Positions 34,751 to 44,757 are shown, counted from the stretch's first letter. The stretch is DNA of 64,000 bases from Peptacetobacter hominis (GCF_006861675.1 NZ_SGJB01000001.1:1-64000), one strand, 5' to 3'. Notes: generated from the letters alone by a model not told the origin. Numbers and translations are program-made.

Positions 34751-35827
34751 ATGAGAAATATAGATAGAATTAGAATACATGCAAATAAAGAAACAGCAAT
34801 ACTTATAAAATCAAAACCAATGAAAAAATATATTGAAACTATATCAGGTGGTGCAATAGACGTTCTTATAACTTCAGAAAAAGATTATCTTATACTTGAT
34901 GGAAGATATATACTTGAAGCTGAAAATTATAAAAAAGACTACATTGTTATAGAAAATACTCCAGCTCAGACAGGAAAACCAAATTTTGATGTGATTGAAA
35001 ATATATGCATAGAAAAAGGAATATTAAATTTAAAAATAGAGTCTGAAGCGTATACACCAGTTGAGTATCTTAAAATGTGCGGCGGAAGGTTGAATATATT
35101 GCCTTTCGATGACGAAATAAGAAAAATAAAAATGATAAAATCAGAAGAAGAAATTAAAATAATGAAAGAAGCATGCGAAATTACAGACAAGGTGTTTAAT
35201 AATGTATTAAAACATATAAAATTGGGGATGACAGAAAATGAATTGAGTGGATGGGTTCATTATTATTCGATGAAATACGGAGCTGAGGGTATGTCATTTT
35301 CTCCAGTTATATCTTCTGGTGAAAGAACAGCATATCCACATGCAAGACCAACAGAAAGAAAAATATGCAGGAATGAACCTGTAATGATTGATTTTGGAAT
35401 AATTTACAAAGGATATCAAACAGATATTACAAGGACTGTATTTACAGGTAAGCCGTCTGAAATAATGATGGAAATATACAATATAGTTAAAATGGCTCAG
35501 CAAGCTGGATTAAACGCTATAAAAGCTGGTAATTTGGCTAAAGATGCAGATACTGCAGCGAGAAATATTATAGAAAAATATGGATATGGCAAATATTTTG
35601 ATCATGGACTTGGTCATGGAATTGGTACGGATAATAGTACAGAGCTTCCAAAATTAAATCAGAAAAGTAAAGAAATTTTAGAAAAAGGAATGATTATGTC
35701 GTGTGAACCAGGAATATATATACCTGGTATGGGAGGAGTAAGGATAGAGGATACTGTATGTATAATAAAAGATAAAGGTATATCCTTAAATAATATAACA
35801 AAAGACATGATAATACTGGAGGTATAA
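34751..35827 (+). CDS. M24 family Xaa-Pro aminopeptidase (PepQ/PepP-like)
   Basis: 358 residues. N-terminal creatinase-like domain (about 1-130), then the pita-bread catalytic domain with all five metal ligands: Asp in MIDFGIIYKGY and QTDITRT, His in DHGLGHGIG, Glu in SCEPGIY and VRIEDTV. It removes an N-terminal residue before proline or splits Xaa-Pro dipeptides. It is followed after two bases by the C-S lyase gene. It is the second peptidase in this cluster. Cytoplasmic. Confidence 0.93.
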   Translation: MRNIDRIRIHANKETAILIKSKPMKKYIETISGGAIDVLITSEKDYLILDGRYILEAENYKKDYIVIENTPAQTGKPNFDVIENICIEKGILNLKIESEAYTPVEYLKMCGGRLNILPFDDEIRKIKMIKSEEEIKIMKEACEITDKVFNNVLKHIKLGMTENELSGWVHYYSMKYGAEGMSFSPVISSGERTAYPHARPTERKICRNEPVMIDFGIIYKGYQTDITRTVFTGKPSEIMMEIYNIVKMAQQAGLNAIKAGNLAKDADTAARNIIEKYGYGKYFDHGLGHGIGTDNSTELPKLNQKSKEILEKGMIMSCEPGIYIPGMGGVRIEDTVCIIKDKGISLNNITKDMIILEV

Positions 35828-35829
35828 AA

Positions 35830-37008
35830 ATGAAATATAATTTTGATGTAATAAATGATAGAAAAGGCACATATTGCACACAGTGGGATTATATACAGGA
35901 TAGATTTGGGGAAAAAGATTTACTTCCTTTTTCTATATCTGATACAGACTTTATAATACCATATGAAGTTACAGATAAACTCAAAGAACTTCTTGAAAAA
36001 CCTATATACGGTTACACTAGATGGAACCACGATGATTTTAAAGGAAGTATAGCAGGGTATTTCAAAAGAAGATTTAATACAGATGTAAAAAATGAATGGG
36101 TAATATATAGTCCAAGTGTTATGTATTCGGTATCTCTTCTTTTCAGACTTCTTTCTACAGAAGGAGATACAGTACTTACATTTAATCCTATGTATGATGC
36201 TTTTTTCAATGTTATCATGGAGAATGGGAGAAATCTTAAAAAAGTTGACTTAATTGAAAATGAAGGAAAGTTCAGTATAAATTTTGATGAGCTTGAGAGG
36301 GAATTAAAAAATTCTCAAATAATGCTTTTATGTTCTCCTCATAATCCAACTGGAAAAGTGTACACAGAAGAAGAATTATATAAAATAATAGAACTTTGTA
36401 AAAAATATAGTGTAAAGATAATATCAGATGAGATACATATGGATATGGTAATTGGAGATAGAAAACACAATCCGATAGTAAAGTGGATTAATGAATATGA
36501 TAAGCTGTATCTTGTTTCATCAGGATCAAAAACTTTCAATTATCCATCTCTTATCTGTTCTTATGCAATAATACCGGATGTTGATATAAGAGAAGCTTTC
36601 GTAGCACATATGAGAAGAAAGGATTTTCTTAATTCGGTAAGTTTTATGGGAATGTATGCAACTATGACATCGTACAATAAATGTGATGATTATGTAGATA
36701 CTCTTGTAGAATATATAAGAAATAATATGGAAATTGTAGAAAAATTTATAGAAGAAAATATACCTGAATTATCATTTAAAAAACCAGATGGAACATATCT
36801 TGCATGGATAGATTGTAGAAATCTTCCATATACAAGTGATGAGTTACAGGATGCTCTTATACATTGTGGAAAGGTCGGTATAATGAAAGGGGAAACATAT
36901 GGTTCAGATAAATATTTGAGAATGAACTGTGGTTGTCCAAAAGAAAAACTGATAGATGGTCTTGAAAGATTGAAACGTAGTATAGAATATCTTAAAAATA
37001 ATAAATAA
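35830..37008 (+). CDS. patB: MalY/PatB family PLP-dependent C-S lyase
   Basis: 392 residues. The family N-terminus NFDVINDRKGTYCTQWDYIQDRFGEKDLLPFSISDTDF and the PLP Lys in SSGSKTFNYPS are clear. Members act as cystathionine beta-lyase/cysteine-S-conjugate beta-lyase, giving pyruvate, ammonia and a thiol; MalY also regulates maltose genes in E. coli. Together with the upstream peptidases it could release thiols from cysteine-containing peptides or S-conjugates. It ends at a strong terminator. The specific substrate is not known, and the symbol refers to the family. Confidence 0.9.
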   Translation: MKYNFDVINDRKGTYCTQWDYIQDRFGEKDLLPFSISDTDFIIPYEVTDKLKELLEKPIYGYTRWNHDDFKGSIAGYFKRRFNTDVKNEWVIYSPSVMYSVSLLFRLLSTEGDTVLTFNPMYDAFFNVIMENGRNLKKVDLIENEGKFSINFDELERELKNSQIMLLCSPHNPTGKVYTEEELYKIIELCKKYSVKIISDEIHMDMVIGDRKHNPIVKWINEYDKLYLVSSGSKTFNYPSLICSYAIIPDVDIREAFVAHMRRKDFLNSVSFMGMYATMTSYNKCDDYVDTLVEYIRNNMEIVEKFIEENIPELSFKKPDGTYLAWIDCRNLPYTSDELQDALIHCGKVGIMKGETYGSDKYLRMNCGCPKEKLIDGLERLKRSIEYLKNNK

Positions 37009-37015
37009 AAAATAC

Positions 37016-37050
37016 AAAAACAGGAGATTAAAAATCAATCTCCTGTTTTT
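37016..37050. terminator. Bidirectional terminator after patB
   Basis: AAAAACAGGAGATT pairs with AATCTCCTGTTTTT. The A- and T-runs serve patB on plus and the converging gene on minus. Confidence 0.9.
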
Positions 37051-37078
37051 GCATATATATAAAATAATGAATGGTAGG

Positions 37079-37729
37079 CTATGCTATCTGGAAAACTTCC
37101 ATAAGTTCAGAGTTTCTTTCTTTAAGAGAAGAAGAATCTCCTTTTCTCATAGTTAAAGAATAACGTTTTCCATCGATATAGAAAACAACTATTTTTTCAT
37201 TTCCGAAATTATATTCTCTATATCTATCAAAAGTAGTACTTCCAAGATCAAGAAGTTCTTTTGAACTTATGCTGTCGTAGTCAAGTTTATAACTCTTGTC
37301 AGCTTTGAATATAAGTCCAAGAGGAGTAGTAGCTTCACCCTCATTGAATATTTCCTGTCTTTCGCTAACCATATTCATCTGGTAATCGCTAAGTTTTACC
37401 GGAACGAAACTTCCGTCTTCAGATACATAAAGATTTCCAAGGGTATCCTGTGCAGCTACAGGAGTAACGTCAGCTTTTGGAACATCGATTATTTTATCAA
37501 AATGAACATACTGTCCTGAATTTTCTATATATCCTTCGTTTCTTATTTCAAGGAATCCATCTATTTTTCCAAGGCAGAAAGAAGCGATAGAATCTTTTAC
37601 AAACTTATTATTAAAAGGAAGTAATGTAACAGTATCTTCGTTTTCATTTATAACTATAGCGTAATCTAATCCATAAAAATCTTCATTTTCCATTCTTAAA
37701 AAATTGTACTGAACAACTGTTCCGTTCAA
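37079..37729 (-). CDS. Unrecognised protein with a possible PemK-like N-terminal barrel
   Basis: 216 residues from TTG 37729, which lies nine bases after AAGGAG; the ATG at 37738 directly touches that site and seems less suitable. No family is recognised. The first 95 residues (NGTVVQYNFL, GLDYAIVINENEDTVTLLPF, YVHFDKIIDVPK) have the alternating hydrophobic pattern and order seen in PemK/MazF-like small barrels, but this is a weak resemblance. The C-terminal half ends with a beta-rich stretch (EKIVVFYIDGKRYSLTM). No signal peptide or membrane helix. Convergent with patB and divergent from scfB. Confidence 0.7.
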   Translation of the reverse strand: MNGTVVQYNFLRMENEDFYGLDYAIVINENEDTVTLLPFNNKFVKDSIASFCLGKIDGFLEIRNEGYIENSGQYVHFDKIIDVPKADVTPVAAQDTLGNLYVSEDGSFVPVKLSDYQMNMVSERQEIFNEGEATTPLGLIFKADKSYKLDYDSISSKELLDLGSTTFDRYREYNFGNEKIVVFYIDGKRYSLTMRKGDSSSLKERNSELMEVFQIA

Positions 37730-37936
37730 ATAAATCATCTCCTTAAAAGTTATTTGTTACTACGCTTATAATAATACCACATAAATAATAAATATGCTAC
37801 AATAAATATAAAAATAACAATAAAAAATGTAACTTTTTTGTCTGAATAGGTAGTCAAAACATATTAAGAGCTATTAAACAACAAAAAAGTATACACTAAT
37901 TAATCATAAATATTGATTAAATAATATTTGAAAATA

Positions 37937-37986
37937 ATGACAAACTGGTCATATTATTGTAATTTGATAATGACATATGATATAAT
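37937..37986 (+). promoter_or_regulatory. scfB promoter with upstream palindrome
   Basis: TTGTAA (37957-37962), an 18-base spacer and TATAAT (37981-37986). Just upstream is the palindrome ATGAC-N6-GTCAT (37937-37952), and a further ATGACA half-site lies at 37970-37975 inside the spacer. Candidate regulator sites. Confidence 0.5.
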
Positions 37987-38024
37987 TAAGGGTATTTAAT
38001 ATTATTTTAATTGGAGGTATTCAG

Positions 38025-39404
38025 GTGAGTATGATACATAAATATTCTATGAACGGATATAACATAGTACTTGATGTAAATAGTGGATCTGTTCATGTTA
38101 TAGATGAAGTTACATTTAAAGTACTTGATTATTATAAAGAGAGTACTTTAGAAGAAGCGATAAACTCTCTAAAAGGAGAATTCAGTGAAGAAGAAGTAAA
38201 AGAGGCTTGGAACGAAATATCAGAACTTGAAAAAGAGGGACTTCTATATACAGAAGACAATTATCAGTTCCATCCTGCGTTTGTACACAGAGAACCGGTT
38301 GTAAAGGCATTATGTCTTAATGTTGCACATGATTGTAACCTTAAATGTAAGTACTGCTTTGCAAAACAGGGAAATTTCGGAGGAAATCCAGAACTTATGA
38401 GTTTTGAGGTTGGAAAGAGAGCTTTAGACTTCCTTGTTACACATTCAGGAAACAGAAGAAATCTTGATATAGACTTCTTTGGTGGAGAACCGTTAATGGA
38501 TTTTGAAGTTGTAAAACAGCTTGTAGAGTACGGTAGAAAAATAGAAAAAGACTACAATAAAAATATGAGATTTACAATAACAACAAATGGTATGTTGTTA
38601 AATGATGAGATAATAGATTATATAAATGAAAATATGCACAATGTCGTTTTAAGTCTTGATGGAAGAAAAGAAATAAATGACAACATGAGACCTACTATAA
38701 ACGACAAGGGAAGTTACGATATAATAGTTCCTAAAATGCAGAAACTTGTAGAAAAAAGACCTAAGGATAAGTACTACTATGTAAGAGGAACATTTACAAG
38801 AGATAACCTTGATTTCTCAAAAGACATACTTCACTTTAGAGATTTAGGATTTGAGCTTACTTCAGTTGAGCCGGTTGTAGATGATGAATCAAATCCATTT
38901 GCGCTTAGAGAAGAAGATCTTCCAAAAATATTTGATGAATATGAAAAATTTGCTGCTGAGCTTGCTGAAAGACAGCTTAAGGGAGATAAGTTTAAATTCT
39001 TCCACTTTATAGTAGACCTTAATCAGGGACCATGTGTTATAAAGAGAATAACTGGTTGTGGAGCAGGTAACGAATATCTTTCTATAACACCAAACGGAGA
39101 TATATATCCATGTCATCAGTTTGTTGGTCAGAAAGAGTATATAATGGGCAATATAATGGACGATGAGATACACTTCCCTGAGAAGCTTCAGGAGATGTTC
39201 AGAAATGCTCACGTATATAACAAAGAAGAATGTAAAACTTGCTGGAATAAATTCTACTGTTCAGGTGGATGCCACGCTAATGCATTAAACTTCAATGGAG
39301 ATATAAATAAGCCATATCATCTTGGATGTGAGATGCAGAGAAAGCGTACAGAATGTGCAATAATGATACAGGCAAAACTTATGATGGAAGGCGAAGATAA
39401 ATAA
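38025..39404 (+). CDS. scfB: SCIFF-type peptide thioether maturase (radical SAM/SPASM)
   Basis: 459 residues from GTG 38025, six bases after GGAGGT. An N-terminal RiPP recognition-like domain (about 1-90: NGYNIVLDVNSGSVHVIDEVTF) precedes the radical SAM motif CNLKCKYC and the GGEP motif (FFGGEPLMDF). The SPASM domain has the Cys runs GCGAGNEYLSITPNGDIYPCHQF and CKTCWNKFYCSGGC for two auxiliary clusters. It matches the ScfB family, which makes thioether links in the short Cys-rich SCIFF peptide. The precursor gene scfA is normally directly upstream but is not present here. The next gene overlaps by one base. Confidence 0.88.
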   Translation: MSMIHKYSMNGYNIVLDVNSGSVHVIDEVTFKVLDYYKESTLEEAINSLKGEFSEEEVKEAWNEISELEKEGLLYTEDNYQFHPAFVHREPVVKALCLNVAHDCNLKCKYCFAKQGNFGGNPELMSFEVGKRALDFLVTHSGNRRNLDIDFFGGEPLMDFEVVKQLVEYGRKIEKDYNKNMRFTITTNGMLLNDEIIDYINENMHNVVLSLDGRKEINDNMRPTINDKGSYDIIVPKMQKLVEKRPKDKYYYVRGTFTRDNLDFSKDILHFRDLGFELTSVEPVVDDESNPFALREEDLPKIFDEYEKFAAELAERQLKGDKFKFFHFIVDLNQGPCVIKRITGCGAGNEYLSITPNGDIYPCHQFVGQKEYIMGNIMDDEIHFPEKLQEMFRNAHVYNKEECKTCWNKFYCSGGCHANALNFNGDINKPYHLGCEMQRKRTECAIMIQAKLMMEGEDK

Positions 39405-39904
39405 TGATAAGAGATTTTGAAGGTATAAAACCTGAAATACATGAAAGTGTATATGTATCTGAATCAGCCGAAATAATAGGAAAAGTATCAATAGGAGAAA
39501 ATTCAAGTGTATGGTATACAAGTGTAATCAGAGGAGACGATGAGTACATAAAAATAGGAAAAAATACCAATATACAGGATGGAACTGTAATACATGGAGA
39601 ATTAAAAACAGAAATAGGCGACAATGTTACAATAGGACATAGAGCAATTGTACATGGAGCAAAAGTAGGAAACAATTCGCTTATTGGAATGGGTGCTATA
39701 CTTCTTGATGGTGCAGAAATAGGAGAATTTTCAATAGTAGGAGCTGGAGCTCTTGTGACATCTGGCAAAAAGTTTCCAGATGGCATGCTTATAATAGGAA
39801 GTCCTGCAAAAGCTGTAAGAGAACTTACAGATGAAGAAAAAAAAGGACTTTTGAAAAGTGCCGACATGTATGTAGAGACAGCTGAAAAACATAAAAATAT
39901 ATAG
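39404..39904 (+). CDS. Gamma-class carbonic anhydrase-like hexapeptide protein
   Basis: 166 residues. A left-handed beta-helix is built from hexapeptide repeats (about 15-130: IGKVSIGENSSVWYTSVIRGD, IGKNTNIQDGTVIH). Three His placed for metal binding are in TVIHGE and IGHRAIVHGA, and an alpha-helix closes the C-terminus. This is the YrdA/PaaY/gamma-CA group; real carbonic anhydrase activity varies between members. It starts on the scfB stop (TAATG), so the two are co-translated. Confidence 0.88.
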   Translation: MIRDFEGIKPEIHESVYVSESAEIIGKVSIGENSSVWYTSVIRGDDEYIKIGKNTNIQDGTVIHGELKTEIGDNVTIGHRAIVHGAKVGNNSLIGMGAILLDGAEIGEFSIVGAGALVTSGKKFPDGMLIIGSPAKAVRELTDEEKKGLLKSADMYVETAEKHKNI

Positions 39905-39910
39905 TAATGT

Positions 39911-39957
39911 AAAAATGCCACATAAAGTCTGGTTATGCTTTATGTGGCATTTTTTTC
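39911..39957 (+). terminator. Terminator after scfB and the carbonic anhydrase-like gene
   Basis: AAAAATGCCACATAAAG pairs with CTTTATGTGGCATTTTT: 17 pairs and a T-run. Confidence 0.92.
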
Positions 39958-40019
39958 TATCGGCTGTTATGATAAAGTATTATAATATAAATATATAATA
40001 CAAAGAAATGGTGGTTTTT

Positions 40020-41687
40020 ATGAGAATAAGTTATAGACACATAAAAAGATACAGAGAAATAGCACAGGTCATGATAAAATATGGCTTTAGTTTTATAATA
40101 GAAAGAATAAATAAGGATAATGGAAGCAAAGTGGATATAGACTCTACAGAGCCGGTGGACGATATAAAAAAGATGACTTCCGGAGAAAGATTGAGATATG
40201 CCCTTCAGGAATTGGGTCCAACATATGTGAAAATGGGCCAGATTCTCAGTACAAGAAGAGATCTTCTCGATAAGGATATGATAGAAGAGCTTGAAAAATT
40301 AAGGGATGATGTAAGTTTCTTTGAAACAGAAACGGCAATGAAGATAATAGAAGATGAGATAAAAATGCCGGTTGACGAAATATTTGAATCTATAAGCAGT
40401 GAACCGATAGCTGCAGCTTCGATAGGTCAGGTATATGAGGCAACACTTAAAACAGGCGAATCTGTCATTGTGAAGGTTCAGAGACCTGGTATAGAAAATA
40501 CTATAAAATCGGATCTTGAAATATTGAAAAGAGTTTCGGATTCCGCCCAGGATGTTGTTGCGGATTATAATATAAATTTAAAAGATGTTATAGAGGAACT
40601 TTCTACACAGCTATTAAGAGAACTTGACTACAATTATGAAGCGATAAATGCTGTAAAAATGAAAAAGATGTTTCAATATAGTGAGCATGTATATATACCG
40701 GAAATATATATGGAGTATACGACAAAAAGAGTGCTCGTAATGGAAAAAATAAATGGAGTAAAAGTCAGCGATATAGAAACAATAAAAGAAAAAGGATGGG
40801 ATCCTGTAAAAATAGCAGATATAGGTGTTAAATCATTTATTATGCAGGTTCTTACGCATGGTTTTTTCCATGCAGACCCACACCCGGGAAATATTTTTGT
40901 TATAGATAAAGAAAAAATAGCATATATAGATTTTGGAATGATAGGAATAATAGATAAAAAAACATTGAAGCATCTTAATCAGTTTGCAATTGCGTGTATA
41001 AATAAGGATGTAGATAGAATAGCATATGTACTTTATGAAATGGATTCCATAGATGAAAATACAGATATGGAAAGTTTCAGGCAGGAAATAATGTATATGA
41101 TTCACTACTATTATGATGTTCCAATAGAAAAAATAAGCTTTGGAAGTATAATAGGAGAGGTATTTTCATTTTTTAGAAAATATAGAGTAAAAATGCCTTC
41201 ACAGCTTGTTACACTTGCAAAAACGATAATAACACTTGAAGGAACAGGAAGGATGATTAATCCAGGATTTTCAGTAAAAGGTATAAGTAGGGAATTTGCA
41301 AAAAACTACTACAAGGAAAGTCTCAATCCTAAAAACATTGCAAAAGAGAAAAAACAGGAAGCTGAAGAGATGTTTCACGACTTTAAAAGCATGCCGAAGC
41401 AGATAAAGGGTGTGCTTAGAGTTCTTGAAAAAAACAATCTTAAAATAACCATAGAAGATGTAAAGATGAGAAGAATAGAAGATTGTCTGAAGGAAATGAC
41501 TACACAAATGTCTATGTCACTGGTTCTTGCAGCTCTTATAGTAGGTTCGTCTCTTATAATAGCATCTCCAAACCTTGAGAGCAGTCGGACTATAAAAATA
41601 ATGTCGTTTTTTGGATTTTTCACATCATTTATTGTGGGTATACTTCTTGTAATAGATATAATAAGAACGAGAATAAGTAAAAAATAG
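40020..41687 (+). CDS. UbiB/ADCK (ABC1) family atypical kinase
   Basis: 555 residues from ATG 40020; ATG 40008 is possible but the GGTGG between them favours the second. Family features: the KxGQ-like segment YVKMGQILSTRRDLL, the Ala-rich loop AAASIGQVYEA, invariant Lys in VIVKVQRPG, catalytic HADPHPGNIFV, and the metal-binding YIDFGMIG. Two C-terminal hydrophobic helices (about 500-550) anchor it to the membrane. UbiB supports ubiquinone synthesis in aerobes; in an anaerobe its role is unclear and may concern lipids or isoprenoids. It is separated from recJ by 30 bases. Confidence 0.9.
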   Translation: MRISYRHIKRYREIAQVMIKYGFSFIIERINKDNGSKVDIDSTEPVDDIKKMTSGERLRYALQELGPTYVKMGQILSTRRDLLDKDMIEELEKLRDDVSFFETETAMKIIEDEIKMPVDEIFESISSEPIAAASIGQVYEATLKTGESVIVKVQRPGIENTIKSDLEILKRVSDSAQDVVADYNINLKDVIEELSTQLLRELDYNYEAINAVKMKKMFQYSEHVYIPEIYMEYTTKRVLVMEKINGVKVSDIETIKEKGWDPVKIADIGVKSFIMQVLTHGFFHADPHPGNIFVIDKEKIAYIDFGMIGIIDKKTLKHLNQFAIACINKDVDRIAYVLYEMDSIDENTDMESFRQEIMYMIHYYYDVPIEKISFGSIIGEVFSFFRKYRVKMPSQLVTLAKTIITLEGTGRMINPGFSVKGISREFAKNYYKESLNPKNIAKEKKQEAEEMFHDFKSMPKQIKGVLRVLEKNNLKITIEDVKMRRIEDCLKEMTTQMSMSLVLAALIVGSSLIIASPNLESSRTIKIMSFFGFFTSFIVGILLVIDIIRTRISKK

Positions 41688-41717
41688 ATACTTAATAAAT
41701 AGACAGGAGGAAGATAA

Positions 41718-44174
41718 GTGAAGAAATGGACACTTTTGCATAAAGGAAATATAGAAGAATCAGAAAAAAAATCTGTATCAAAAGAAGTTTATCAGATACT
41801 TAAAAACAGAGGAATAACGGATGATGAAGATATAGAAATATTCACAAACCCATCTCTTGAGTATTTAAGAGATCCTTTTATCATGAAAGATATGAAAAAA
41901 GCAGTAAATCGTATAGAAAAAGCTGTGGAAAATAGGGAAAGAATATGGATATATGGTGATTATGATGTGGACGGGGTATCATCGACTTCTATATTTATAA
42001 TATATTTCAGGTCTATAGGATACGATGTAAGATACTATATTCCAAATAGGCTTGAAGAAGGTTATGGTATAAACAAAGAAGCTATAGATTATATTGAATC
42101 AGAAGGTGCAGATCTTATAATAAGTGTAGACTGTGGTATAACTTCTGTGGAGGAGGCAAAATACTGCAGAGAGAAAAAGATAGACCTTATAATAACAGAT
42201 CACCACGAGTGTCAGAGCGAAATACCGGATGCATATGCTGTTATAAATCCGAAACAGGAGGATTGCGATTATCCTTTTGATATGTTGTGTGGATGTGGAG
42301 TGGCATTCAAAATAATACAGGCACTTACTCCGCCGGAGATTTTCAGGGATACTGTGTATGATTATATTGAAATAGCGACAATGGCGACAATATGCGATGT
42401 GGTTCCGCTGGTGGATGAGAATAGAATAATAGTGAAAAATGGACTTAAAAGTATTAAAAACTGCAGAAATGTAGGGCTTGATGCACTTATAGATGTATGT
42501 GGTGTTGACAAGGAAAAAATAGGTTCATCTCATATAGGATTCAGTATAGGACCAAGAATAAATGCATCTGGAAGACTTGGTTTTTCAGGTCTTGGAGTAG
42601 AACTTTTTACAGAAACAGATAGAGAGAAAGCTATAAAAAAAGCGATGCAGCTTGATGCTAAAAATGATGAAAGACAGATCATAGAATCAAAGATATACCA
42701 CGATGCCGAGGAGGAAATAAAAAGAAATCCATCATATCTGGATGATAGAGTTCTTGTAATTGCTCATGAAGGATGGCAGCATGGTGTAATAGGAATTGTG
42801 GCATCGAAACTTACAGAAAAATACTATAAGCCGACAATTCTTTTATGTATAGAAGATGGAGAGGCTACTGGTTCAGCAAGATCTATAAAAGGTTTCAGTA
42901 TATTTGATGCACTTATGAACTCATCGGAACTTCTTAATAAATTCGGTGGACATGAACAGGCTGCAGGCCTTAGCCTTTCGGTTGAAAATATTGACGAGCT
43001 TAGAAAAAAAATAAATAGTTTTGCTGATTATAATCTATCTGAAGAGGATATGATAGAAGAAATAAAGGCTGAATTTGAAATATGTGAAGAATCGGCAAAC
43101 TTTAAACTTATAGAAGAACTTCATATGCTAGAACCTTTTGGGGTAAGTAATCCTACGCCGAGATTTATGCTGAGAGATTGTCTTGTAAATGAAATCAGAT
43201 ATATGGGCAAAAATAGACAGCACATAAAAATAATAATAGAAAAAAACAACAGATTTGAATGTATAGGATTTAATGCTGCACATCTTGCAGATGGAATAAC
43301 AATTGGTGACAGAGTAGATATTATTTTCCAGCTTGATGAGAATACATACATGGGAAACAGAAAGGTTCAATTCATAATAAAGGATATAAGACTTGCATAT
43401 CCATCATCAGTATCGTCAAATATTGAAGCTGTTAATCTTATGATGAACATTATACCTAAAGACAATAAGAACTTATATATAAATAGAAATTATGATATCA
43501 GAATTTCAAAGGAAGATGTATCTGGAAATATAGAAGAGAATATACTCAGTCTATTTAATAAGAATACACTTGTTATAGCAAATACAATAAATGGATATTT
43601 TAGAGCAAAATCTGATATTTCAATAATCAATGAAGATTATTCTGTATATTTTAACTGCCTGAATACTGAAAAAACAGAAGATGAAATACATCTTATATTT
43701 GCTCCAAATATTGATAAAATCGATATAAAAAGATATAATAATATTATTCTTTATGATTATCTTTATAATGAGGGTGATTACGCGGATTTATATTCAAAAA
43801 AATCAGAGAAATGCAGAATTATAAAAAATTACAGCGAGCTTGACCTGGTATATCTTAAAAATATAATTGATAATATTGTACCAGATAGAGATGAATTTGT
43901 AGTGGTATACAGATATGTATATAAAATGAAATCTCTAAGCATAAGGCTTGATGACATAAAGGCTGTTTTCAGAATGACTCCATTAAAAGTTATTGCGGCA
44001 TTGAGAGTATTTGCAGAACTTGGACTTGTCGATTTTGAAATGAGCTGCGACAGTAAATTCATAAAAGCAGTTTCAAGGCCTAAACCTGATACAAAACTCG
44101 ATTTGAATAAAAGCGAGATCCTGACAAATCTAAAGATGCTTAGACGGGATTCATACGAATTTTATAAATTTTAA
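41718..44174 (+). CDS. recJ: Single-stranded-DNA-specific exonuclease RecJ
   Basis: 818 residues from GTG 41718 (AGGAGGAAG upstream). The DHH catalytic motifs are intact: [25 protein letters not shown], and DHHA1 region [16 protein letters not shown] with GGHEQAAG. An OB-fold segment follows (about 465-565) and then a long C-terminal region with poorly conserved sequence, giving the long RecJ form common in Firmicutes. It degrades single-stranded DNA 5' to 3' in repair. The recJ-apt-rel order is the classic one. Confidence 0.95.
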   Translation: MKKWTLLHKGNIEESEKKSVSKEVYQILKNRGITDDEDIEIFTNPSLEYLRDPFIMKDMKKAVNRIEKAVENRERIWIYGDYDVDGVSSTSIFIIYFRSIGYDVRYYIPNRLEEGYGINKEAIDYIESEGADLIISVDCGITSVEEAKYCREKKIDLIITDHHECQSEIPDAYAVINPKQEDCDYPFDMLCGCGVAFKIIQALTPPEIFRDTVYDYIEIATMATICDVVPLVDENRIIVKNGLKSIKNCRNVGLDALIDVCGVDKEKIGSSHIGFSIGPRINASGRLGFSGLGVELFTETDREKAIKKAMQLDAKNDERQIIESKIYHDAEEEIKRNPSYLDDRVLVIAHEGWQHGVIGIVASKLTEKYYKPTILLCIEDGEATGSARSIKGFSIFDALMNSSELLNKFGGHEQAAGLSLSVENIDELRKKINSFADYNLSEEDMIEEIKAEFEICEESANFKLIEELHMLEPFGVSNPTPRFMLRDCLVNEIRYMGKNRQHIKIIIEKNNRFECIGFNAAHLADGITIGDRVDIIFQLDENTYMGNRKVQFIIKDIRLAYPSSVSSNIEAVNLMMNIIPKDNKNLYINRNYDIRISKEDVSGNIEENILSLFNKNTLVIANTINGYFRAKSDISIINEDYSVYFNCLNTEKTEDEIHLIFAPNIDKIDIKRYNNIILYDYLYNEGDYADLYSKKSEKCRIIKNYSELDLVYLKNIIDNIVPDRDEFVVVYRYVYKMKSLSIRLDDIKAVFRMTPLKVIAALRVFAELGLVDFEMSCDSKFIKAVSRPKPDTKLDLNKSEILTNLKMLRRDSYEFYKF

Positions 44175-44188
44175 AAGGAGGCCTTATT

Positions 44189-44701
44189 ATGGATTTAAAA
44201 GAAAAAATAAGAAACGTACAGGACTTTCCAAAGCCTGGAATAGGATTTAAGGATATAACAACTCTTCTTAAAGACAAGGACGCTTTCAAAGAAATGGTTG
44301 ACATTATGGCAGATAACCTTAAAGATCTTGATGTAGATGTTATAGTAGGACCTGAAGCAAGAGGATTTCTTACAGGTGCTCCAGTAGCATACGCAGTAGG
44401 AGCAGGATTTGTTCCTATAAGAAAGCCTGGAAAACTTCCTGCAGAAACAGAAAGCTATGAATATGAACTTGAATACGGAACAGACAAGATAGAAATACAT
44501 AAAGATGCGATTGAAAAGGGACAAAAAGTAGCAATAATAGACGACCTTCTTGCAACAGGAGGTACTATGGAGGCTGCAGTAAAACTTATTGAAAAACTTG
44601 GCGGTGAAGTTGTTTCAATACAGTTCCTTATAGAGCTTGAATTCCTTAATGGAAGAGAAAAATTTGACGGATATAATGTGGAATCAATTATAAAATATTA
44701 A
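44189..44701 (+). CDS. apt: Adenine phosphoribosyltransferase
   Basis: 170 residues. The PRPP-binding motif is [14 protein letters not shown] and the PPi/flexible loop is [31 protein letters not shown]. It salvages adenine to AMP. Fourteen bases after recJ with AAAAGGAGG. Standard length and no oddities. Confidence 0.97.
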   Translation: MDLKEKIRNVQDFPKPGIGFKDITTLLKDKDAFKEMVDIMADNLKDLDVDVIVGPEARGFLTGAPVAYAVGAGFVPIRKPGKLPAETESYEYELEYGTDKIEIHKDAIEKGQKVAIIDDLLATGGTMEAAVKLIEKLGGEVVSIQFLIELEFLNGREKFDGYNVESIIKY

Positions 44702-44757
44702 TACTAGGTAAGGGTATTAATATTATACAGATTTAAATGATAGAATAAGGTGGTTTT

